Below, in pieces: positions 1 to 17,608 of a stretch of DNA of 64,000 bases. Made by a program: the position numbers and the translations under genes. The notes beneath the pieces are model-generated. The model had not been told where the DNA came from. It was given only the letters and a program-made list of their open reading frames with translations, and made no database searches. The DNA is from Actinomycetes bacterium (GTDB lineage: Bacteria; Actinomycetota; Acidimicrobiia; Acidimicrobiales; RAAP-2), in NCBI GenBank assembly GCA_021798955.1, contig JAJZBK010000003.1, positions 111,875 through 175,874 of the forward strand, in the 5' to 3' direction. Within the stretch, counting starts at the first letter, position 1. Each line of letters opens with the position of its first letter.

Positions 1-225
1 CGCGAACTCACCAAGCTTGTGCCCGACCATCGACTCGGTCACGTAGACAGGGATGTGCTTGCGACCGTCGTGGACGGCGATGGTGTGGCCGACCATGTCG
101 GGGATGATCGTCGAGCGCCGTGACCACGTCTTGATCACTCGCTTGTCCCCGGCCTCGTTCAGAGCGTCGACCTTCTTCAGCAGGTGGTCGTCGACGAACG
201 GCCCCTTCTTCAGGCTGCGCGGCAT
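1..225 (-). CDS. rpsS: 30S ribosomal protein S19, 3'-truncated by window edge
   Basis: S19 of the 30S head. It starts [15 protein letters not shown] after the ATG at 223-225, the conserved S19 opening, and continues through [17 protein letters not shown] and [14 protein letters not shown]. Only 75 of about 93 residues are present because the gene leaves the window on the left. A GAGGGA Shine-Dalgarno site lies about 8 bases before the ATG. It follows rplB by 21 bases, the standard S10-cluster order, so it is surely co-transcribed with L3-L4-L23-L2. Confidence 0.97.
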   Translation of the reverse strand, partial: MPRSLKKGPFVDDHLLKKVDALNEAGDKRVIKTWSRRSTIIPDMVGHTIAVHDGRKHIPVYVTESMVGHKLGEFA

Positions 226-246
226 TGGCTCGTTCCCTCTGCTTCC

Positions 247-1083
247 CTACCGGCGGGCGCCGCGCGTGCGGCGTCGACGGACGATCATGGCGTTGGAGGC
301 CTTGTTCCGGGCACGGGTCCGGCCTTCCGGCTTTCCCCACGGCGACACCGGGTGCCGACCACCCGAGGACTTGCCCTCGCCACCACCCAACGGATGGTCG
401 ACCGGGTTCATGGCCACACCCCGGGTCTGCGGGCGGACACCCTTCCAGCGGTTCCGCCCCGCCTTGCCGATCTTGACGAGCTCGGCTTCGGCATTGCCCA
501 CCACGCCGAGGGTCGCCCGGCAGTCGATGGACACGCGGCGCATCTCGGTGGAAGGCAGCCGCAACGTGGCGAACGCGCCCTCTTTCGCCACCAACTGGAT
601 GCTCATGCCAGCACCTCGGGCGAGCTTGCCGCCGCCGCCGGGTCGCAGCTCGACGTTGTGCACCGTCGAGCCAACCGGGATGTACCGGAGCGGGAGCGCG
701 TTGCCCGGGCGGATCTCGGCGCCTTGCCCCGACTGCAGCCGGTCCCCCACCGCCACGTGGGCGGGCGCCAGGATGTACCGCTTCTCGCCGTCGAGGTAGT
801 GGAGCAGGGCGATGCGGGCATTGCGATTGGGGTCGTACTCGATGGAGGCGACCTTGGCAGGTACGCCGTCCTTGTCTCGCTTGAAGTCGATGACCCGGTA
901 CTGCTGCTTGTGCCCACCACCTCGGTGACGGGCGGTCTTGCGTCCGTGGGCGTTCCGACCGCCCGAGGACGGCTTGGGCGCGAGCAGGGACTTCTCCGGC
1001 CGGGTGGAGGTGATCTCGGCGAAGTCGGAGACGGTCTGGAACCGTCGTCCGGCGCTCGTGGGCTTGCGGGTGCGAAGTGCCAT
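247..1083 (-). CDS. rplB: 50S ribosomal protein L2
   Basis: L2 binds 23S rRNA near the peptidyl-transferase centre and is needed for subunit joining. The 278-residue length is normal for bacteria. The signature [13 protein letters not shown] spans about residues 225-237; its histidine (residue 230) corresponds to the functionally important His of E. coli L2. The C-terminus ends in a basic RRTRGARR tail. ATG start at 1081-1083 with GAGG seven bases upstream. It lies 17 bases downstream of rplW and 21 bases upstream of rpsS. Confidence 0.98.
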   Translation of the reverse strand: MALRTRKPTSAGRRFQTVSDFAEITSTRPEKSLLAPKPSSGGRNAHGRKTARHRGGGHKQQYRVIDFKRDKDGVPAKVASIEYDPNRNARIALLHYLDGEKRYILAPAHVAVGDRLQSGQGAEIRPGNALPLRYIPVGSTVHNVELRPGGGGKLARGAGMSIQLVAKEGAFATLRLPSTEMRRVSIDCRATLGVVGNAEAELVKIGKAGRNRWKGVRPQTRGVAMNPVDHPLGGGEGKSSGGRHPVSPWGKPEGRTRARNKASNAMIVRRRRTRGARR

Positions 1084-1100
1084 AACTGGTCCTCGGGCTC

Positions 1101-1391
1101 TCAGCTCTCGAAGAGGTCGATCGAGTCACCCTCGTGGAGGGTGACGATGGCCCGCTTGGTGTCCGGCCGGTGGCCGAGGGTGTTGCTGCGGCGGTTACGC
1201 CGCTTCTTGCCCTTGCGGTTGAGGGTGTTCACGCTGGCCACCCGGACACCGAACGCCGACTCGACGGCGTGGCGGATGTCGATCTTGGTGGCCGACGGGT
1301 CGACGACGAACACGTACACGTTGTCGTCCATCAGCCCGTAGGACTTCTCCGACACGACCGGTCGGATGAGGACGTTGTGGGGTTCCTTCAC
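1101..1391 (-). CDS. rplW: 50S ribosomal protein L23
   Basis: L23 lines the polypeptide exit tunnel and docks trigger factor and SRP. The protein has 96 residues, begins with [13 protein letters not shown] and contains the basic [11 protein letters not shown] loop that enters 23S rRNA. The start is GTG at 1389-1391, which overlaps the rplD stop as GTGA, so its translation is probably coupled to L4. Confidence 0.97.
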   Translation of the reverse strand: MKEPHNVLIRPVVSEKSYGLMDDNVYVFVVDPSATKIDIRHAVESAFGVRVASVNTLNRKGKKRRNRRSNTLGHRPDTKRAIVTLHEGDSIDLFES

Positions 1392-2110
1392 GCCTCGCTC
1401 CCTTCGCTCGCCTCGGCGGCCGCCGGGCCGCCGGGCAGGGTGTCGTCGGTGAAGACCACCCAGTCGTTGACCAGCACGTCGTAGGCGTTGAGCTCGCCCT
1501 CCACCAGCGTCTGCACCTGAGGCAGGTTGGCGAACGAGCGGTCAGCCACCGCGTCGTCGGCAGTCAGGACGACGAGGACCCGGCCGGCGAGGCCGAGGGC
1601 CCCGAGAGCGGCGACGGCCGCCTTGGTCCGGGGAGCATCGAACGACCACCGGTCGACGACCGCCACCCGGCCCTGGCCAGCCCGGTCGGACAGGGCAGAG
1701 CGAAGGGCCAGGCGGACCATCTTCTTCGGGGTCCGCTGGACGTAGGAACGCGGCTTGGGCCCGAGGGCGATCCCGCCGCCGGACCACTGGGGCGCCCGGG
1801 TCGAGCCCTGCCGAGACCGACCGGTGCCCTTCTGACGGAAGGGCTTCGCCCCGCCTCCCCGCACCTCGGCACGAGTGCGGGTCGACTGGGTGCCAGAACG
1901 GGCGGCTGCCAGCTGGGCGGTCACCACCTGGTGGAGCACGGCTTCGTTGGGGACGATGCCGAAGACCTCCGGGTCGAGCTCGACCGTCCCGAGCTCGGTG
2001 CCATCGATCGTCCGGCGCACCACGGTGCGTTGGACCGGTTCGGGCCGTGCGGCCCGACGGGCCTCGGCCGGGCGGACCCTCCCGGAACCGGGGGCGACGA
2101 GCGTGCTCAC
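1388..2110 (-). CDS. rplD: 50S ribosomal protein L4
   Basis: L4 is an early-assembly protein lining the exit tunnel; in some bacteria it also represses its own operon. The tunnel loop KPFRQKGTGRSRQGSTR is present near residues 90-106. The 240 residues include about 30 extra Ala/Arg-rich residues at the N-terminus before the usual beginning (RTIDGTELGTVELD); an internal start is possible. The GTG start at 2108-2110 overlaps the rplC stop as GTGA and its own stop overlaps rplW the same way. Confidence 0.96.
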   Translation of the reverse strand: MSTLVAPGSGRVRPAEARRAARPEPVQRTVVRRTIDGTELGTVELDPEVFGIVPNEAVLHQVVTAQLAAARSGTQSTRTRAEVRGGGAKPFRQKGTGRSRQGSTRAPQWSGGGIALGPKPRSYVQRTPKKMVRLALRSALSDRAGQGRVAVVDRWSFDAPRTKAAVAALGALGLAGRVLVVLTADDAVADRSFANLPQVQTLVEGELNAYDVLVNDWVVFTDDTLPGGPAAAEASEGSEA

Positions 2111-2769
2111 GATGCCCTCCCTCCCTTGGCCGCAGGGGCCTTGACCGCGTCGCGCAGGACGACCATGCCGCCTCGGGGACCGGGGACCGCTCCCTTGACC
2201 AACACCAGCTGGCGCTCGGGGTCCGCCTGGACCACCTCGAGGTTGAGGGTGGTGACCTGTTCGCCACCCATCCGTCCTGCCATCCGCGTTCCCTTGAAGA
2301 CCCGAGCCGGCGTGGCACAGGCCCCTACCGAGCCCGGTGCTCGGTGCTTCTTGTGGTTGCCGTGGGAGGCACCCTGGCCCTTGAAGTTGTGGCGCTTCAT
2401 GCCGCCGGCGAAGCCCTTCCCCTTGGAGACGGCGATGGCATCGACCAGCTCGCCGGCGGCCAGCACGTCGGCGGTCAGCTCCTGGCCGACTTCGAAGCGC
2501 CCGGCGTCCTCGAGGCGGAGCTCGACGAGGCGGCGACCCGGTTCGACGCCGGCCTTGGCGAAGTGGCCCCGCTCGGGTTGGGTGAGGGCAGCAGGCCGAC
2601 GGTGCCCGAAGGTCACCTGCACGGCGTCGTACCCTTCGTGCTCGACCGTCTTGACCTGGACGACGCGCACCGGTGCGACGCGGACGACCGTCACCGGGAT
2701 CGCCCGATGCTCCTCGTCCCAGATCTGGGTCATGCCGACCTTCTCGCCCACGATCGCCTTGGTGGCCAC
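2107..2769 (-). CDS. rplC: 50S ribosomal protein L3
   Basis: L3 initiates 50S assembly. The 220-residue protein opens with IVGEKVGMTQIWDE and carries the glycine-rich region GKGFAGGMKRHNFKGQGASHG around residues 137-157, including the glutamine that is methylated in some bacteria. The start is GTG at 2767-2769 with an ACGGAG-type ribosome binding site. It is separated from rpsJ by an unusually long 405-base gap containing hairpins (described separately). Confidence 0.97.
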   Translation of the reverse strand: MATKAIVGEKVGMTQIWDEEHRAIPVTVVRVAPVRVVQVKTVEHEGYDAVQVTFGHRRPAALTQPERGHFAKAGVEPGRRLVELRLEDAGRFEVGQELTADVLAAGELVDAIAVSKGKGFAGGMKRHNFKGQGASHGNHKKHRAPGSVGACATPARVFKGTRMAGRMGGEQVTTLNLEVVQADPERQLVLVKGAVPGPRGGMVVLRDAVKAPAAKGGRAS

Positions 2770-3174
2770 TGGAGCTTCTCCGTCTCGACTGGCTTCCTCA
2801 GGCCGGCCCGGTCGGGACGGCCCTCTCTATCTCTCATCCTCACTCGTGCCACGGTTCCGACCGCACCCTGCTCGGTCACCGGCACGGTGCGACCACGCCC
2901 GTTGCCGGCTGCCTGCCTTACGGCCACTGAGCACCGACCCGGGACGTGCCGAGCACACAGACGCTCCGCTCGGTGGTCACCGAGCGGAGCGCTCGCCTGG
3001 TCTGGTCCGGGGTCCCCACCTCCGAGGTGGGCTTCCGGACACGTCCGCTGGGCAGAGCACGGGGCCCTGCCTCCGTGGTCCGGCCTGCTCCACTCACCCA
3101 GAGGAGGGCAGCGCAGGCCGGCGTCGTACTCTACACGAGCACACGACCCTCCGCCAAGGCGGGGGTCCCCCGAG
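2770..3174 (-). promoter_or_regulatory. 405-base rpsJ-rplC spacer with two hairpins
   Basis: No convincing gene is seen here. Two hairpins stand next to each other. One is a perfect 14-bp inverted repeat with a 2-base centre (2962-2975 / 2978-2991). The other pairs GTCCGG at 3005-3010 with CCGGAC at 3035-3040 around an inner stem CCCACC/GGTGGG. Neither is followed by a U-run on the transcribed strand. rpsJ and rplC are normally close, so this spacer is a candidate attenuator or ribosomal-protein-binding leader. That role is inference. Confidence 0.5.
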
Positions 3175-3504
3175 TCACACCGTCTGGATCTTGATCTCGA
3201 TGTCGACCCCGGCCGGGAGGTCGAGGCGCTGGAGCGAGTCGACCGTCTTCGGCGTGTGGTCGACGATGTCGACCAGGCGCTTGTGCACCCGCATCTCGAA
3301 GTGCTCCCGGCTGTCCTTGTACTTGTGGGGAGACCGGATCACCGTGTAGCGGTGCTTCTCGGTGGGCAGAGGAACCGGACCCTGCACTTTGGCCTGGGTG
3401 CGGAGCACGGTCTGCACGATCTTTTCGGTGGACTGGTCGAGGATCTCGTGGTCGTAGGCCTTGAGCCGGATCCGGATCTTCTGACGAGGGCCTTCTTGGG
3501 CCAT
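3175..3504 (-). CDS. rpsJ: 30S ribosomal protein S10 (NusE)
   Basis: S10 acts in the 30S head and also as NusE in antitermination, partnering NusB and NusG. The 109-residue protein has [18 protein letters not shown] at its start and the hallmark [21 protein letters not shown] with [17 protein letters not shown] start at 3502-3504. It lies 32 bases downstream of tuf with no obvious promoter between, so the str and S10 groups look transcriptionally joined here. Confidence 0.98.
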   Translation of the reverse strand: MAQEGPRQKIRIRLKAYDHEILDQSTEKIVQTVLRTQAKVQGPVPLPTEKHRYTVIRSPHKYKDSREHFEMRVHKRLVDIVDHTPKTVDSLQRLDLPAGVDIEIKIQTV

Positions 3505-3536
3505 GGGACCTCTCCTGTCTGACGACGTTCGGCCGC

Positions 3537-4724
<1,188 letters not shown>

Positions 4725-4819
4725 AGCTGGGCTGCTGCTCCCTGGTCTCGGGCGGTACCCCCTCGGGCCCGCCGTGGTGCCGGCGTGAACCGGCCGTCTG
4801 CTCGCTGCTGGTCTGTCGT

Positions 4820-4825
4820 ACGGTA
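4820..4825 (-). promoter_or_regulatory. Possible -10 element of a tuf promoter
   Basis: TACCGT on the minus strand about 95 bases upstream of tuf, inside the fusA-tuf spacer and downstream of the fusA hairpin. No good -35 is visible. The assignment rests on position and on the TACCGT form used by other genes of this window. Confidence 0.3.
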
Positions 4826-4875
4826 CTGCTCGGTAACCGCGTCCTGCGGCGCTCCGACCCGATGGGCTCTGCTGA

Positions 4876-4902
4876 CCCGTTCCGGCCTTTGGCCGGAACG
4901 GG
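4876..4902 (-). terminator. Hairpin directly after fusA stop
   Basis: A perfect 12-bp inverted repeat (4876-4887 / 4891-4902) with a 3-base loop begins one base after the fusA stop codon. No U-tract follows, so on its own it would be a partial terminator, an RNA-processing site or a stabiliser. It could set the ratio of fusA to tuf transcripts. Confidence 0.6.
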
Positions 4903-4903
4903 G

Positions 4904-7000
4904 CTACTCCCCTCGCGCCTTGGCGATGATCTCCTTGGCGATGGAGTCAGGAACTTCGTTGTAGGAGTGGAACTGCATCGAGTACGTTGCCCGTCCCTGC
5001 GTACGCGAACGCAGGTCGGTAGCGTAGCCGAACATGTCGCTCAGCGGTACCAGGGCCCGAACGATGTGGTTGGACCCTCGCTGCTCCATCCCCTCGACCT
5101 TGCCCCGCCGGGACGACAGGTCGCCGATGACGTCGCCCATGTACTCCTCGGGGGTCGTCACCTCCACCGCCATGACCGGCTCGAGCAGGACCGGGCTGGC
5201 TTCCGAAGCCGCCTTCTTGACCGCCATCGAGCCGGCGATCTTGAAGGCCATCTCGGAGGAGTCGACCTCGTGGTACGAGCCGAAGGTGAGGGTGACCCTG
5301 ACGTCGACCGTCGGATAGCCGGCCAGCACGCCCGAGGTGAGGGCCTCTTGGATGCCGGCGTCCACCGAAGGGATGTACTCCTTCGGGATCACGCCGCCGG
5401 TGATCTTGTCGACGAACTCGTACCCTCCACCCGGACCGGTTGGCTCGAGGGAGATGACCACGTGGCCGTACTGGCCCTTGCCGCCGGTCTGGCGGACGTA
5501 GCGCATCTCCACCTTCTCCACGGTCTTGCGGACCGTCTCGCGGTAGGCAACCTGTGGCTTGCCGACGTTGGCGTCGACGTTGAACTCCCGCAGCATCCGG
5601 TCGACCAGCACCTCGAGGTGGAGCTCCCCCATGCCCGAGATCACCGTCTGGCCGGTCTCCTCGTCCGTCTGGACCCGGAAGGTGGGGTCCTCCTCGGAGA
5701 GCGCATAGAGCGCCTTGGACAGCTTGTCCTGGTCGGCTTTCGTCTTGGGCTCGACGGCCACGTGGATCACCGGCTCGGGGAAGGTCAGCGACTCGAGCAC
5801 GACCGGGTCAGCGGGGTCGGACAGGGTGTCGCCCGTGGTGGTCTGCTTGAGCCCGACCAGGGCCACGATGTCGCCGGCGAAGGCGCCGTCCAAGTCCTCG
5901 CGGGAGTTGGCGTGCATCTGGAGGATCCGGCCGACGCGCTCCTTGCGGTCCTTGGTCGAGTTGAGGACCGTCGACCCCTTGGCCAGGGTGCCCGAGTAGA
6001 TCCGGGCGTAGGTGAGCTTGCCGACGTAGGGGTCGGTCATGATCTTGAAGGCCAGCGCGGCGAACGGCGCGCTGTCGTCGGCAGCCCGGTCGACCTCCTC
6101 GTCCTCCTTGCGGGGACGGTGGCCGACCGCCGGTGGGATGTCGAGCGGGCTCGGCAAGTAGTCGACGACGGCGTCGAGCATGGGCTGGACGCCCTTGTTC
6201 TTGAAGGCCGACCCGCACAGCACCGGGACGGCGTGGCTGCCCAGGGTGACCGTCCTGAGGGCGGCGGTGAGGTCCTCGGCGGTGATCTCCTCGTCGTTCA
6301 GGTACTTCTCCATCACCGTGTCGTCGTGGTTGGACAGCACATCGATGAGCTGGTGGCGGGCGTCGGCGGCCTCGGTGGCGAGGGACTCCGGGATGTCCTC
6401 CTCGCTCCACTCCTCGCCCATGCCGTCGTCCCACACGAGGGCCCGCATACGCACCAGGTCGACGACGCCACGGAACTCGCCCTCGGCCCCGATCGGCAGC
6501 TGCACCACGGCGGGGACGGCCTCGAGCCGGTCCTTGATCATCTCGACGGCCTGAGGGAAGTTGGCGCCCACCCGGTCCATCTTGTTGACGAAGCAGATAC
6601 GGGGCACGCCGTACTTGTTGGCCTGGCGCCAGACGGTCTCGGTCTGGGGCTCGACGCCGGCCACGGCGTCGAAGACGGCCACGGCCCCGTCGAGGACCCG
6701 GAGCGAACGCTCGACCTCGACGGTGAAGTCGACGTGCCCCGGCGTGTCGATGATGTTGATGGTGATCCCCCGCCACTGGCAGGTGGTGGCGGCCGAGGTG
6801 ATGGTGATCCCCCGCTCCTGCTCCTGGACCATCCAGTCCATGGTGGCGGCGCCCTCGTGCACCTCGCCGATCTTGTAGCTCTTGCCCGTGTAGTAGAGGA
6901 TCCGCTCGGTGGTCGTGGTCTTGCCCGCGTCGATGTGGGCCATGATCCCGATGTTGCGGGTCTTCGCCAGGGGGTGCGTTCGGGTGGGGGTCTCAGCCAT
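4904..7000 (-). CDS. fusA: Elongation factor G
   Basis: EF-G is the GTPase that drives translocation and, with RRF, ribosome recycling. It has 698 residues, the standard length. The G domain shows [19 protein letters not shown] (G1), [11 protein letters not shown] (G2), DTPGHVDF (G3) and NKMDRVGA (G4); domains II-V follow, ending in the conserved [20 protein letters not shown] tail. ATG start at 6998-7000. It sits between rpsG and tuf in the usual str-operon order, with a 185-base spacer after rpsG. Confidence 0.99.
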   Translation of the reverse strand: MAETPTRTHPLAKTRNIGIMAHIDAGKTTTTERILYYTGKSYKIGEVHEGAATMDWMVQEQERGITITSAATTCQWRGITINIIDTPGHVDFTVEVERSLRVLDGAVAVFDAVAGVEPQTETVWRQANKYGVPRICFVNKMDRVGANFPQAVEMIKDRLEAVPAVVQLPIGAEGEFRGVVDLVRMRALVWDDGMGEEWSEEDIPESLATEAADARHQLIDVLSNHDDTVMEKYLNDEEITAEDLTAALRTVTLGSHAVPVLCGSAFKNKGVQPMLDAVVDYLPSPLDIPPAVGHRPRKEDEEVDRAADDSAPFAALAFKIMTDPYVGKLTYARIYSGTLAKGSTVLNSTKDRKERVGRILQMHANSREDLDGAFAGDIVALVGLKQTTTGDTLSDPADPVVLESLTFPEPVIHVAVEPKTKADQDKLSKALYALSEEDPTFRVQTDEETGQTVISGMGELHLEVLVDRMLREFNVDANVGKPQVAYRETVRKTVEKVEMRYVRQTGGKGQYGHVVISLEPTGPGGGYEFVDKITGGVIPKEYIPSVDAGIQEALTSGVLAGYPTVDVRVTLTFGSYHEVDSSEMAFKIAGSMAVKKAASEASPVLLEPVMAVEVTTPEEYMGDVIGDLSSRRGKVEGMEQRGSNHIVRALVPLSDMFGYATDLRSRTQGRATYSMQFHSYNEVPDSIAKEIIAKARGE

Positions 7001-7185
7001 GGTCGGTCAGCCTTCGGATCGTGCTCAGGATGGAGAGGCGGGGTCGTCGGGGTGCTGCGGCACCGGACGCCGTGGGAACGTGGCCTCGGTCGGACAGGCC
7101 CGCCGCAGGAGCCGCTCGCCGTGTCATCGCAGGACCGACCAGGTACGAGGACCGGAGCGGTCGAGAACCGGCGCCCGGGTCCCGT

Positions 7186-7656
7186 TCACCAACGGTAGTG
7201 GGCGAAGGCCTTGTTCGATTCGGCCATCTTGTGCAGGTCCTCACGGCGCTTGACGGCAGCACCGATACCGTTGGCGGCATCGCGGATCTCGCCGGAGAGC
7301 CGCTCTGCCATCGTCTTCTCCCGACGCTGCTGGGCGAACCCGACCAGCCACCGGATCGACAGCGTCGTCGCCCGGCGAGGCCGGACGTCGACAGGCACCT
7401 GGTAGGTAGCGCCACCCACGCGACGGCTGCGCACCTCGAGCTCGGGGCGGGTGTTCTCCACCGCCTTCTTCAGCACCGTGACAGGGTCGTTGCCGGTCTT
7501 CTCGCCGACGTCGGTGAGCGCCTGGTACACGATGCGCTCGGCGAGGGTCCGCTTACCCCGGCTCAGCACCTTGTTGACCACCTGGGTCACCAGCACCGAG
7601 TGGTAGACGGGATCGGGCAGGAGCTCCCGTCGGGGAGCGGGTCCGTTCCGGGGCAC
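7186..7656 (-). CDS. rpsG: 30S ribosomal protein S7
   Basis: S7 nucleates assembly of the 30S head. I place the start at the GTG at 7654-7656, giving 156 residues that begin [19 protein letters not shown], matching the family start; a longer reading into rpsL is not supported. AAGGAG lies 8 bases before this GTG, inside the end of rpsL. Core motifs [18 protein letters not shown] and [18 protein letters not shown] are present. One base separates it from rpsL. Confidence 0.97.
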   Translation of the reverse strand: MPRNGPAPRRELLPDPVYHSVLVTQVVNKVLSRGKRTLAERIVYQALTDVGEKTGNDPVTVLKKAVENTRPELEVRSRRVGGATYQVPVDVRPRRATTLSIRWLVGFAQQRREKTMAERLSGEIRDAANGIGAAVKRREDLHKMAESNKAFAHYRW

Positions 7657-7657
7657 C

Positions 7658-8029
7658 TCAGGACTCCTTCTTCGCGCCGTAGCGACTGCGGGCTTGGTTC
7701 CGGTCGCGCACACCCGACGCGTCCAGCGTGCCCCGGATGACCTTGTAGCGGACCCCGGGCAGGTCCTTCACTCGACCACCACGCACGAGGACGATCGAGT
7801 GCTCCTGCAAGTTGTGCCCCTCGCCGGGGATGTAGGCCGTGACCTCGAGCCCGCTGGTCAGGCGGACCCTGGCCACCTTGCGGAGGGCCGAGTTCGGCTT
7901 CTTCGGCGTGTGGGTGTAGACGCGGGTGCACACCCCTCGACGCTGGGGAGCGCCCCGCAGTGCCGGGGTCTTCGTCTTGGTCGGCTTGGTTGCTCGGCCC
8001 TTGCGGACGAGCTGGGAGATGGTGGGCAC
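7658..8029 (-). CDS. rpsL: 30S ribosomal protein S12
   Basis: S12 controls decoding accuracy. The 123-residue protein carries [15 protein letters not shown] and [14 protein letters not shown], the two loops where streptomycin-resistance changes occur; both show the common sensitive-type lysines. GTG start at 8027-8029 with AGAGGT upstream. It is the first gene of the str group (rpsL-rpsG-fusA-tuf), 253 bases downstream of rpoC. Confidence 0.98.
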   Translation of the reverse strand: MPTISQLVRKGRATKPTKTKTPALRGAPQRRGVCTRVYTHTPKKPNSALRKVARVRLTSGLEVTAYIPGEGHNLQEHSIVLVRGGRVKDLPGVRYKVIRGTLDASGVRDRNQARSRYGAKKES

Positions 8030-8153
8030 GCGCTACCTCTGGGATGTCGACGGCGGGGTACGGCGGACGGGGTCGGTGCCGGCCCCAGCCGACCGCCTCC
8101 GGTGGCGCGCCGCCGAGCTGGTCACCCAGCGTGCAGCGGTGCGCGGACGGGCC

Positions 8154-8183
8154 ATGCTACGGCATGCAGTGGCCGGCGGGCAA
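8154..8183 (-). promoter_or_regulatory. Candidate str-operon promoter upstream of rpsL
   Basis: Minus-strand TTGCCC (8178-8183), an 18-base spacer, and TAGCAT (8154-8159) lie about 125 bases before rpsL in the rpoC-rpsL spacer. The -10 fits the TANNNT pattern seen across the window. No convincing terminator is seen after rpoC, so read-through is also likely. Confidence 0.35.
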
Positions 8184-8282
8184 GCGGGGGGGTCGGACGG
8201 TGTGGTGGGCAGCGGGGAGGGCGTCCGGCTGCCCGGGCGTACCTGGGGCCACCGGGGCGCGGTGCTCCCGGCGGACCCGGGA

Positions 8283-15913
<7,631 letters not shown>

Positions 15914-16167
15914 CGGCCTACTCCTCCCGGTTGCGGGGTGGACGGGGTGACGTCAGGGACTGCGGGTGTACTACGACGAGCGACGAGGGACGGCGTGTGC
16001 GCACGCGCCGGCGACCGGCTAGCTGGTGCCGGGTGGAGCGAGAGAGGGTGGGGGGTGCCTCCGTGAGCCCTGATCGCTCCGTCCGGGTGCCCCGGTTCGC
16101 GCGCGGGCGCGCGTCACCAGACCTGGAGATCCGGAGGAAACGGGTGAGGGGAGCACGGCAACCGGAT

Positions 16168-16196
16168 AGCTTATCCGGACCGACCTCGTCTGACAA
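16168..16196 (-). promoter_or_regulatory. rpoBC promoter with palindrome over -10
   Basis: Minus-strand TTGTCA (16191-16196), a 17-base spacer and TAAGCT (16168-16173) form a good housekeeping promoter about 255 bases before rpoB. The -10 sits inside a perfect inverted repeat, CCGGATA-N3-TATCCGG (16162-16168 / 16172-16178), which may be an operator or a start-proximal RNA hairpin. The remainder of the 15914-16264 spacer shows no gene. Confidence 0.6.
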
Positions 16197-16216
16197 CCCC
16201 GGGGCGCGACGGGAGC

Positions 16217-16253
16217 GTCCGTCACCCCCGGAGCCAGACAGGGGGTGACGGAC
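16217..16253 (-). terminator. Hairpin terminator/attenuator after rplL
   Basis: A perfect 13-bp inverted repeat (16217-16229 / 16241-16253) with an 11-base loop lies 11 bases past the rplL stop. It is very GC-rich and lacks a U-run. In E. coli an attenuator in the same place lowers rpoBC expression relative to L7/L12; the same role is inferred here. Confidence 0.65.
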
Positions 16254-16264
16254 GTCAGGCCCGG

Positions 16265-16663
16265 CTACTTCAGCTCGACGGTGGCGCCTGCGCCCTCGAG
16301 CTGTGCCTTCGCCTTCTCCGCGTCCTCCTTGTTGACCTTCTCGAGCACGGGCTTGGGTGCACTGTCGACGAGGTCCTTGGCCTCCTTGAGCCCCAGGCTG
16401 GTGAGTGCCCGGACCTCCTTGATGACCTGGATCTTCTTGTCACCGGCCGAGGCCAGGATGACGTCGAATTCGCTCTGCTCCTCGGCAGCGGCCGCCTCGC
16501 CACCGCCCGCCGCACCGGCTGCGGGCATGGCCGCGACCGCCACGGGGGCGGCTGCCGTGACGCCGAAGCGCTCCTCGAACGCCGTGAGCAGTTCGCTCAG
16601 CTCGAGCACCGACAGCTCGGCGATACCGTCGAGGATCTGGTCTTTGGTCAGGCTGCCTGCCAT
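16265..16663 (-). CDS. rplL: 50S ribosomal protein L7/L12
   Basis: Stalk protein that recruits translational GTPases. The 132-residue protein has an N-terminal dimerisation helix, an Ala/Gly/Glu hinge (about residues 38-60) and the C-terminal domain with [27 protein letters not shown] start at 16661-16663 with GAAGGAG upstream. It is 73 bases downstream of rplJ and followed at once by a strong hairpin. Confidence 0.98.
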   Translation of the reverse strand: MAGSLTKDQILDGIAELSVLELSELLTAFEERFGVTAAAPVAVAAMPAAGAAGGGEAAAAEEQSEFDVILASAGDKKIQVIKEVRALTSLGLKEAKDLVDSAPKPVLEKVNKEDAEKAKAQLEGAGATVELK

Positions 16664-16736
16664 GGTGTTGCTCCTTCGTGGTTCTGGCCCGGGAGTTCGA
16701 GCCGGGTGGGAAACGGTCGGTCAGTCGGTACGTCGG

Positions 16737-17366
16737 TCAGTCAGCGGGGGCCTCGTCAGCGGGGGCCTCGTCAGCGGGGGCCTCGTCAGCGGGGGCCTCG
16801 TCAGCGGGGGCCTCGTCAGCGGGGGCCTCGTCAGCGGGGGCCGGACCCCCGCCCTGCTCGACGAGCGCCGCCAGCCCGTAGGCGAGGTTGCGCGGCAGGG
16901 CCTCGAACAAGCCGGCCAACTGACGGAGGGGTGCGGCCAGCGCTCCGGCCACCTGAGCCAGCAGCACGTCGCGCGGGGGCAGGTCAGCAAGGGCGGTGAC
17001 GTCCTGAGCTGACAACGCTCCGCTGCCGACCATCCCACCCTTCAGGACGAGGTTGGGAGTGGAGCGGGCGAAGTCCCGCAGCGCCTTGGCCACCGCGCTG
17101 ACGTCGCCATGGACGAACGCGATAGCGGTCGGGCCGGTCAGGAGCTCGGCGAGGCCCTCCTGCGGACCGCCAGCCACCGCCAGTCGGACCAGGGTGTTCT
17201 TGTAGACCTTGTAGTCACCGCCGACAGCGGAGAGTGCCTGGCGAAGCCGGGCTAGCTCGGCCACGGTCAGGCCCCGGTACTCGGTGAGCAGCGCTCCCTC
17301 GGCGGCCGCCAGGCGCTCACGCACTTCGTCGACGACGGCGACTTTCTCCGGCCTCGGATTGTCCAT
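16737..17366 (-). CDS. rplJ: 50S ribosomal protein L10 with acidic repeat tail
   Basis: L10 anchors the L7/L12 dimers to the ribosome. The 209 residues begin with the usual KVAVVDEVRERLAAAEGALLTEYRGLT and contain YKVYKNTLVRLA. The normal L10 body (about 170 residues) is followed by roughly 35 residues made of repeated Ala-Asp-Glu-Ala-Pro, encoded by a perfect 15-bp tandem repeat. L10 and L7/L12 are adjacent, so the acidic tail would lie near the stalk base. ATG start at 17364-17366. Confidence 0.97.
   Translation of the reverse strand: MDNPRPEKVAVVDEVRERLAAAEGALLTEYRGLTVAELARLRQALSAVGGDYKVYKNTLVRLAVAGGPQEGLAELLTGPTAIAFVHGDVSAVAKALRDFARSTPNLVLKGGMVGSGALSAQDVTALADLPPRDVLLAQVAGALAAPLRQLAGLFEALPRNLAYGLAALVEQGGGPAPADEAPADEAPADEAPADEAPADEAPADEAPAD
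16740..16842 (-). repeat. 15-bp tandem repeat at the 3' end of rplJ
   Basis: Six perfect head-to-tail copies of a 15-bp unit (plus strand GTCAGCGGGGGCCTC) from 16740 to 16829, plus 13 bases of a seventh. It is in frame and encodes Ala-Asp-Glu-Ala-Pro units. The absence of silent differences between copies suggests recent expansion or ongoing slippage. Confidence 0.95.
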
Positions 17367-17608
17367 TGTGCCTCCGGCCGGGCACAGGCCCGGTCAACGG
17401 GCCGCAGACGACAGACGGGGAAGACGCGCGAAGCTCGGTTCGGAGCCCGGTGCGAACGTCGCCTCGTCAGGCGGACCAGATGGTCCCTTCGGCGCCGCTC
17501 GGGCGACGCACCGGAGGTCTACGGCAGTTCGAAATTCAGATTGCTGACAGATGGTAGCGCATGCCCGACACCGCGACCGCTGGCAACGCGCAGGCTGCCC
17601 AGAGCCGT
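17367..17608 (-). promoter_or_regulatory. rplA-rplJ spacer, candidate L10 leader
   Basis: This 242-base spacer has no gene but holds stems suited to the structured leader that L10(L12)4 binds to repress its own translation. Examples are GGCCCG/CGGGCC (17387-17392 / 17398-17403) just before rplJ and GGACCA/TGGTCC (17473-17478 / 17481-17486). The kink-turn of known L10 leaders was not verified, so this is inference from position and structure. Confidence 0.4.

Noticed and set aside
7657..7713. Longer S7 reading starting 19 codons inside rpsL
   Set aside because: The extra residues do not match S7, whereas the GTG at 7654-7656 has a Shine-Dalgarno site and the family N-terminus.
16740..16842. 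Considered whether the tandem repeats here, at 50101-50226 and at 56891-56992 are CRISPR arrays
   Set aside because: The units are 15, 45 and 17 bp, contiguous without spacers, and two are in-frame coding. No cas genes are present.
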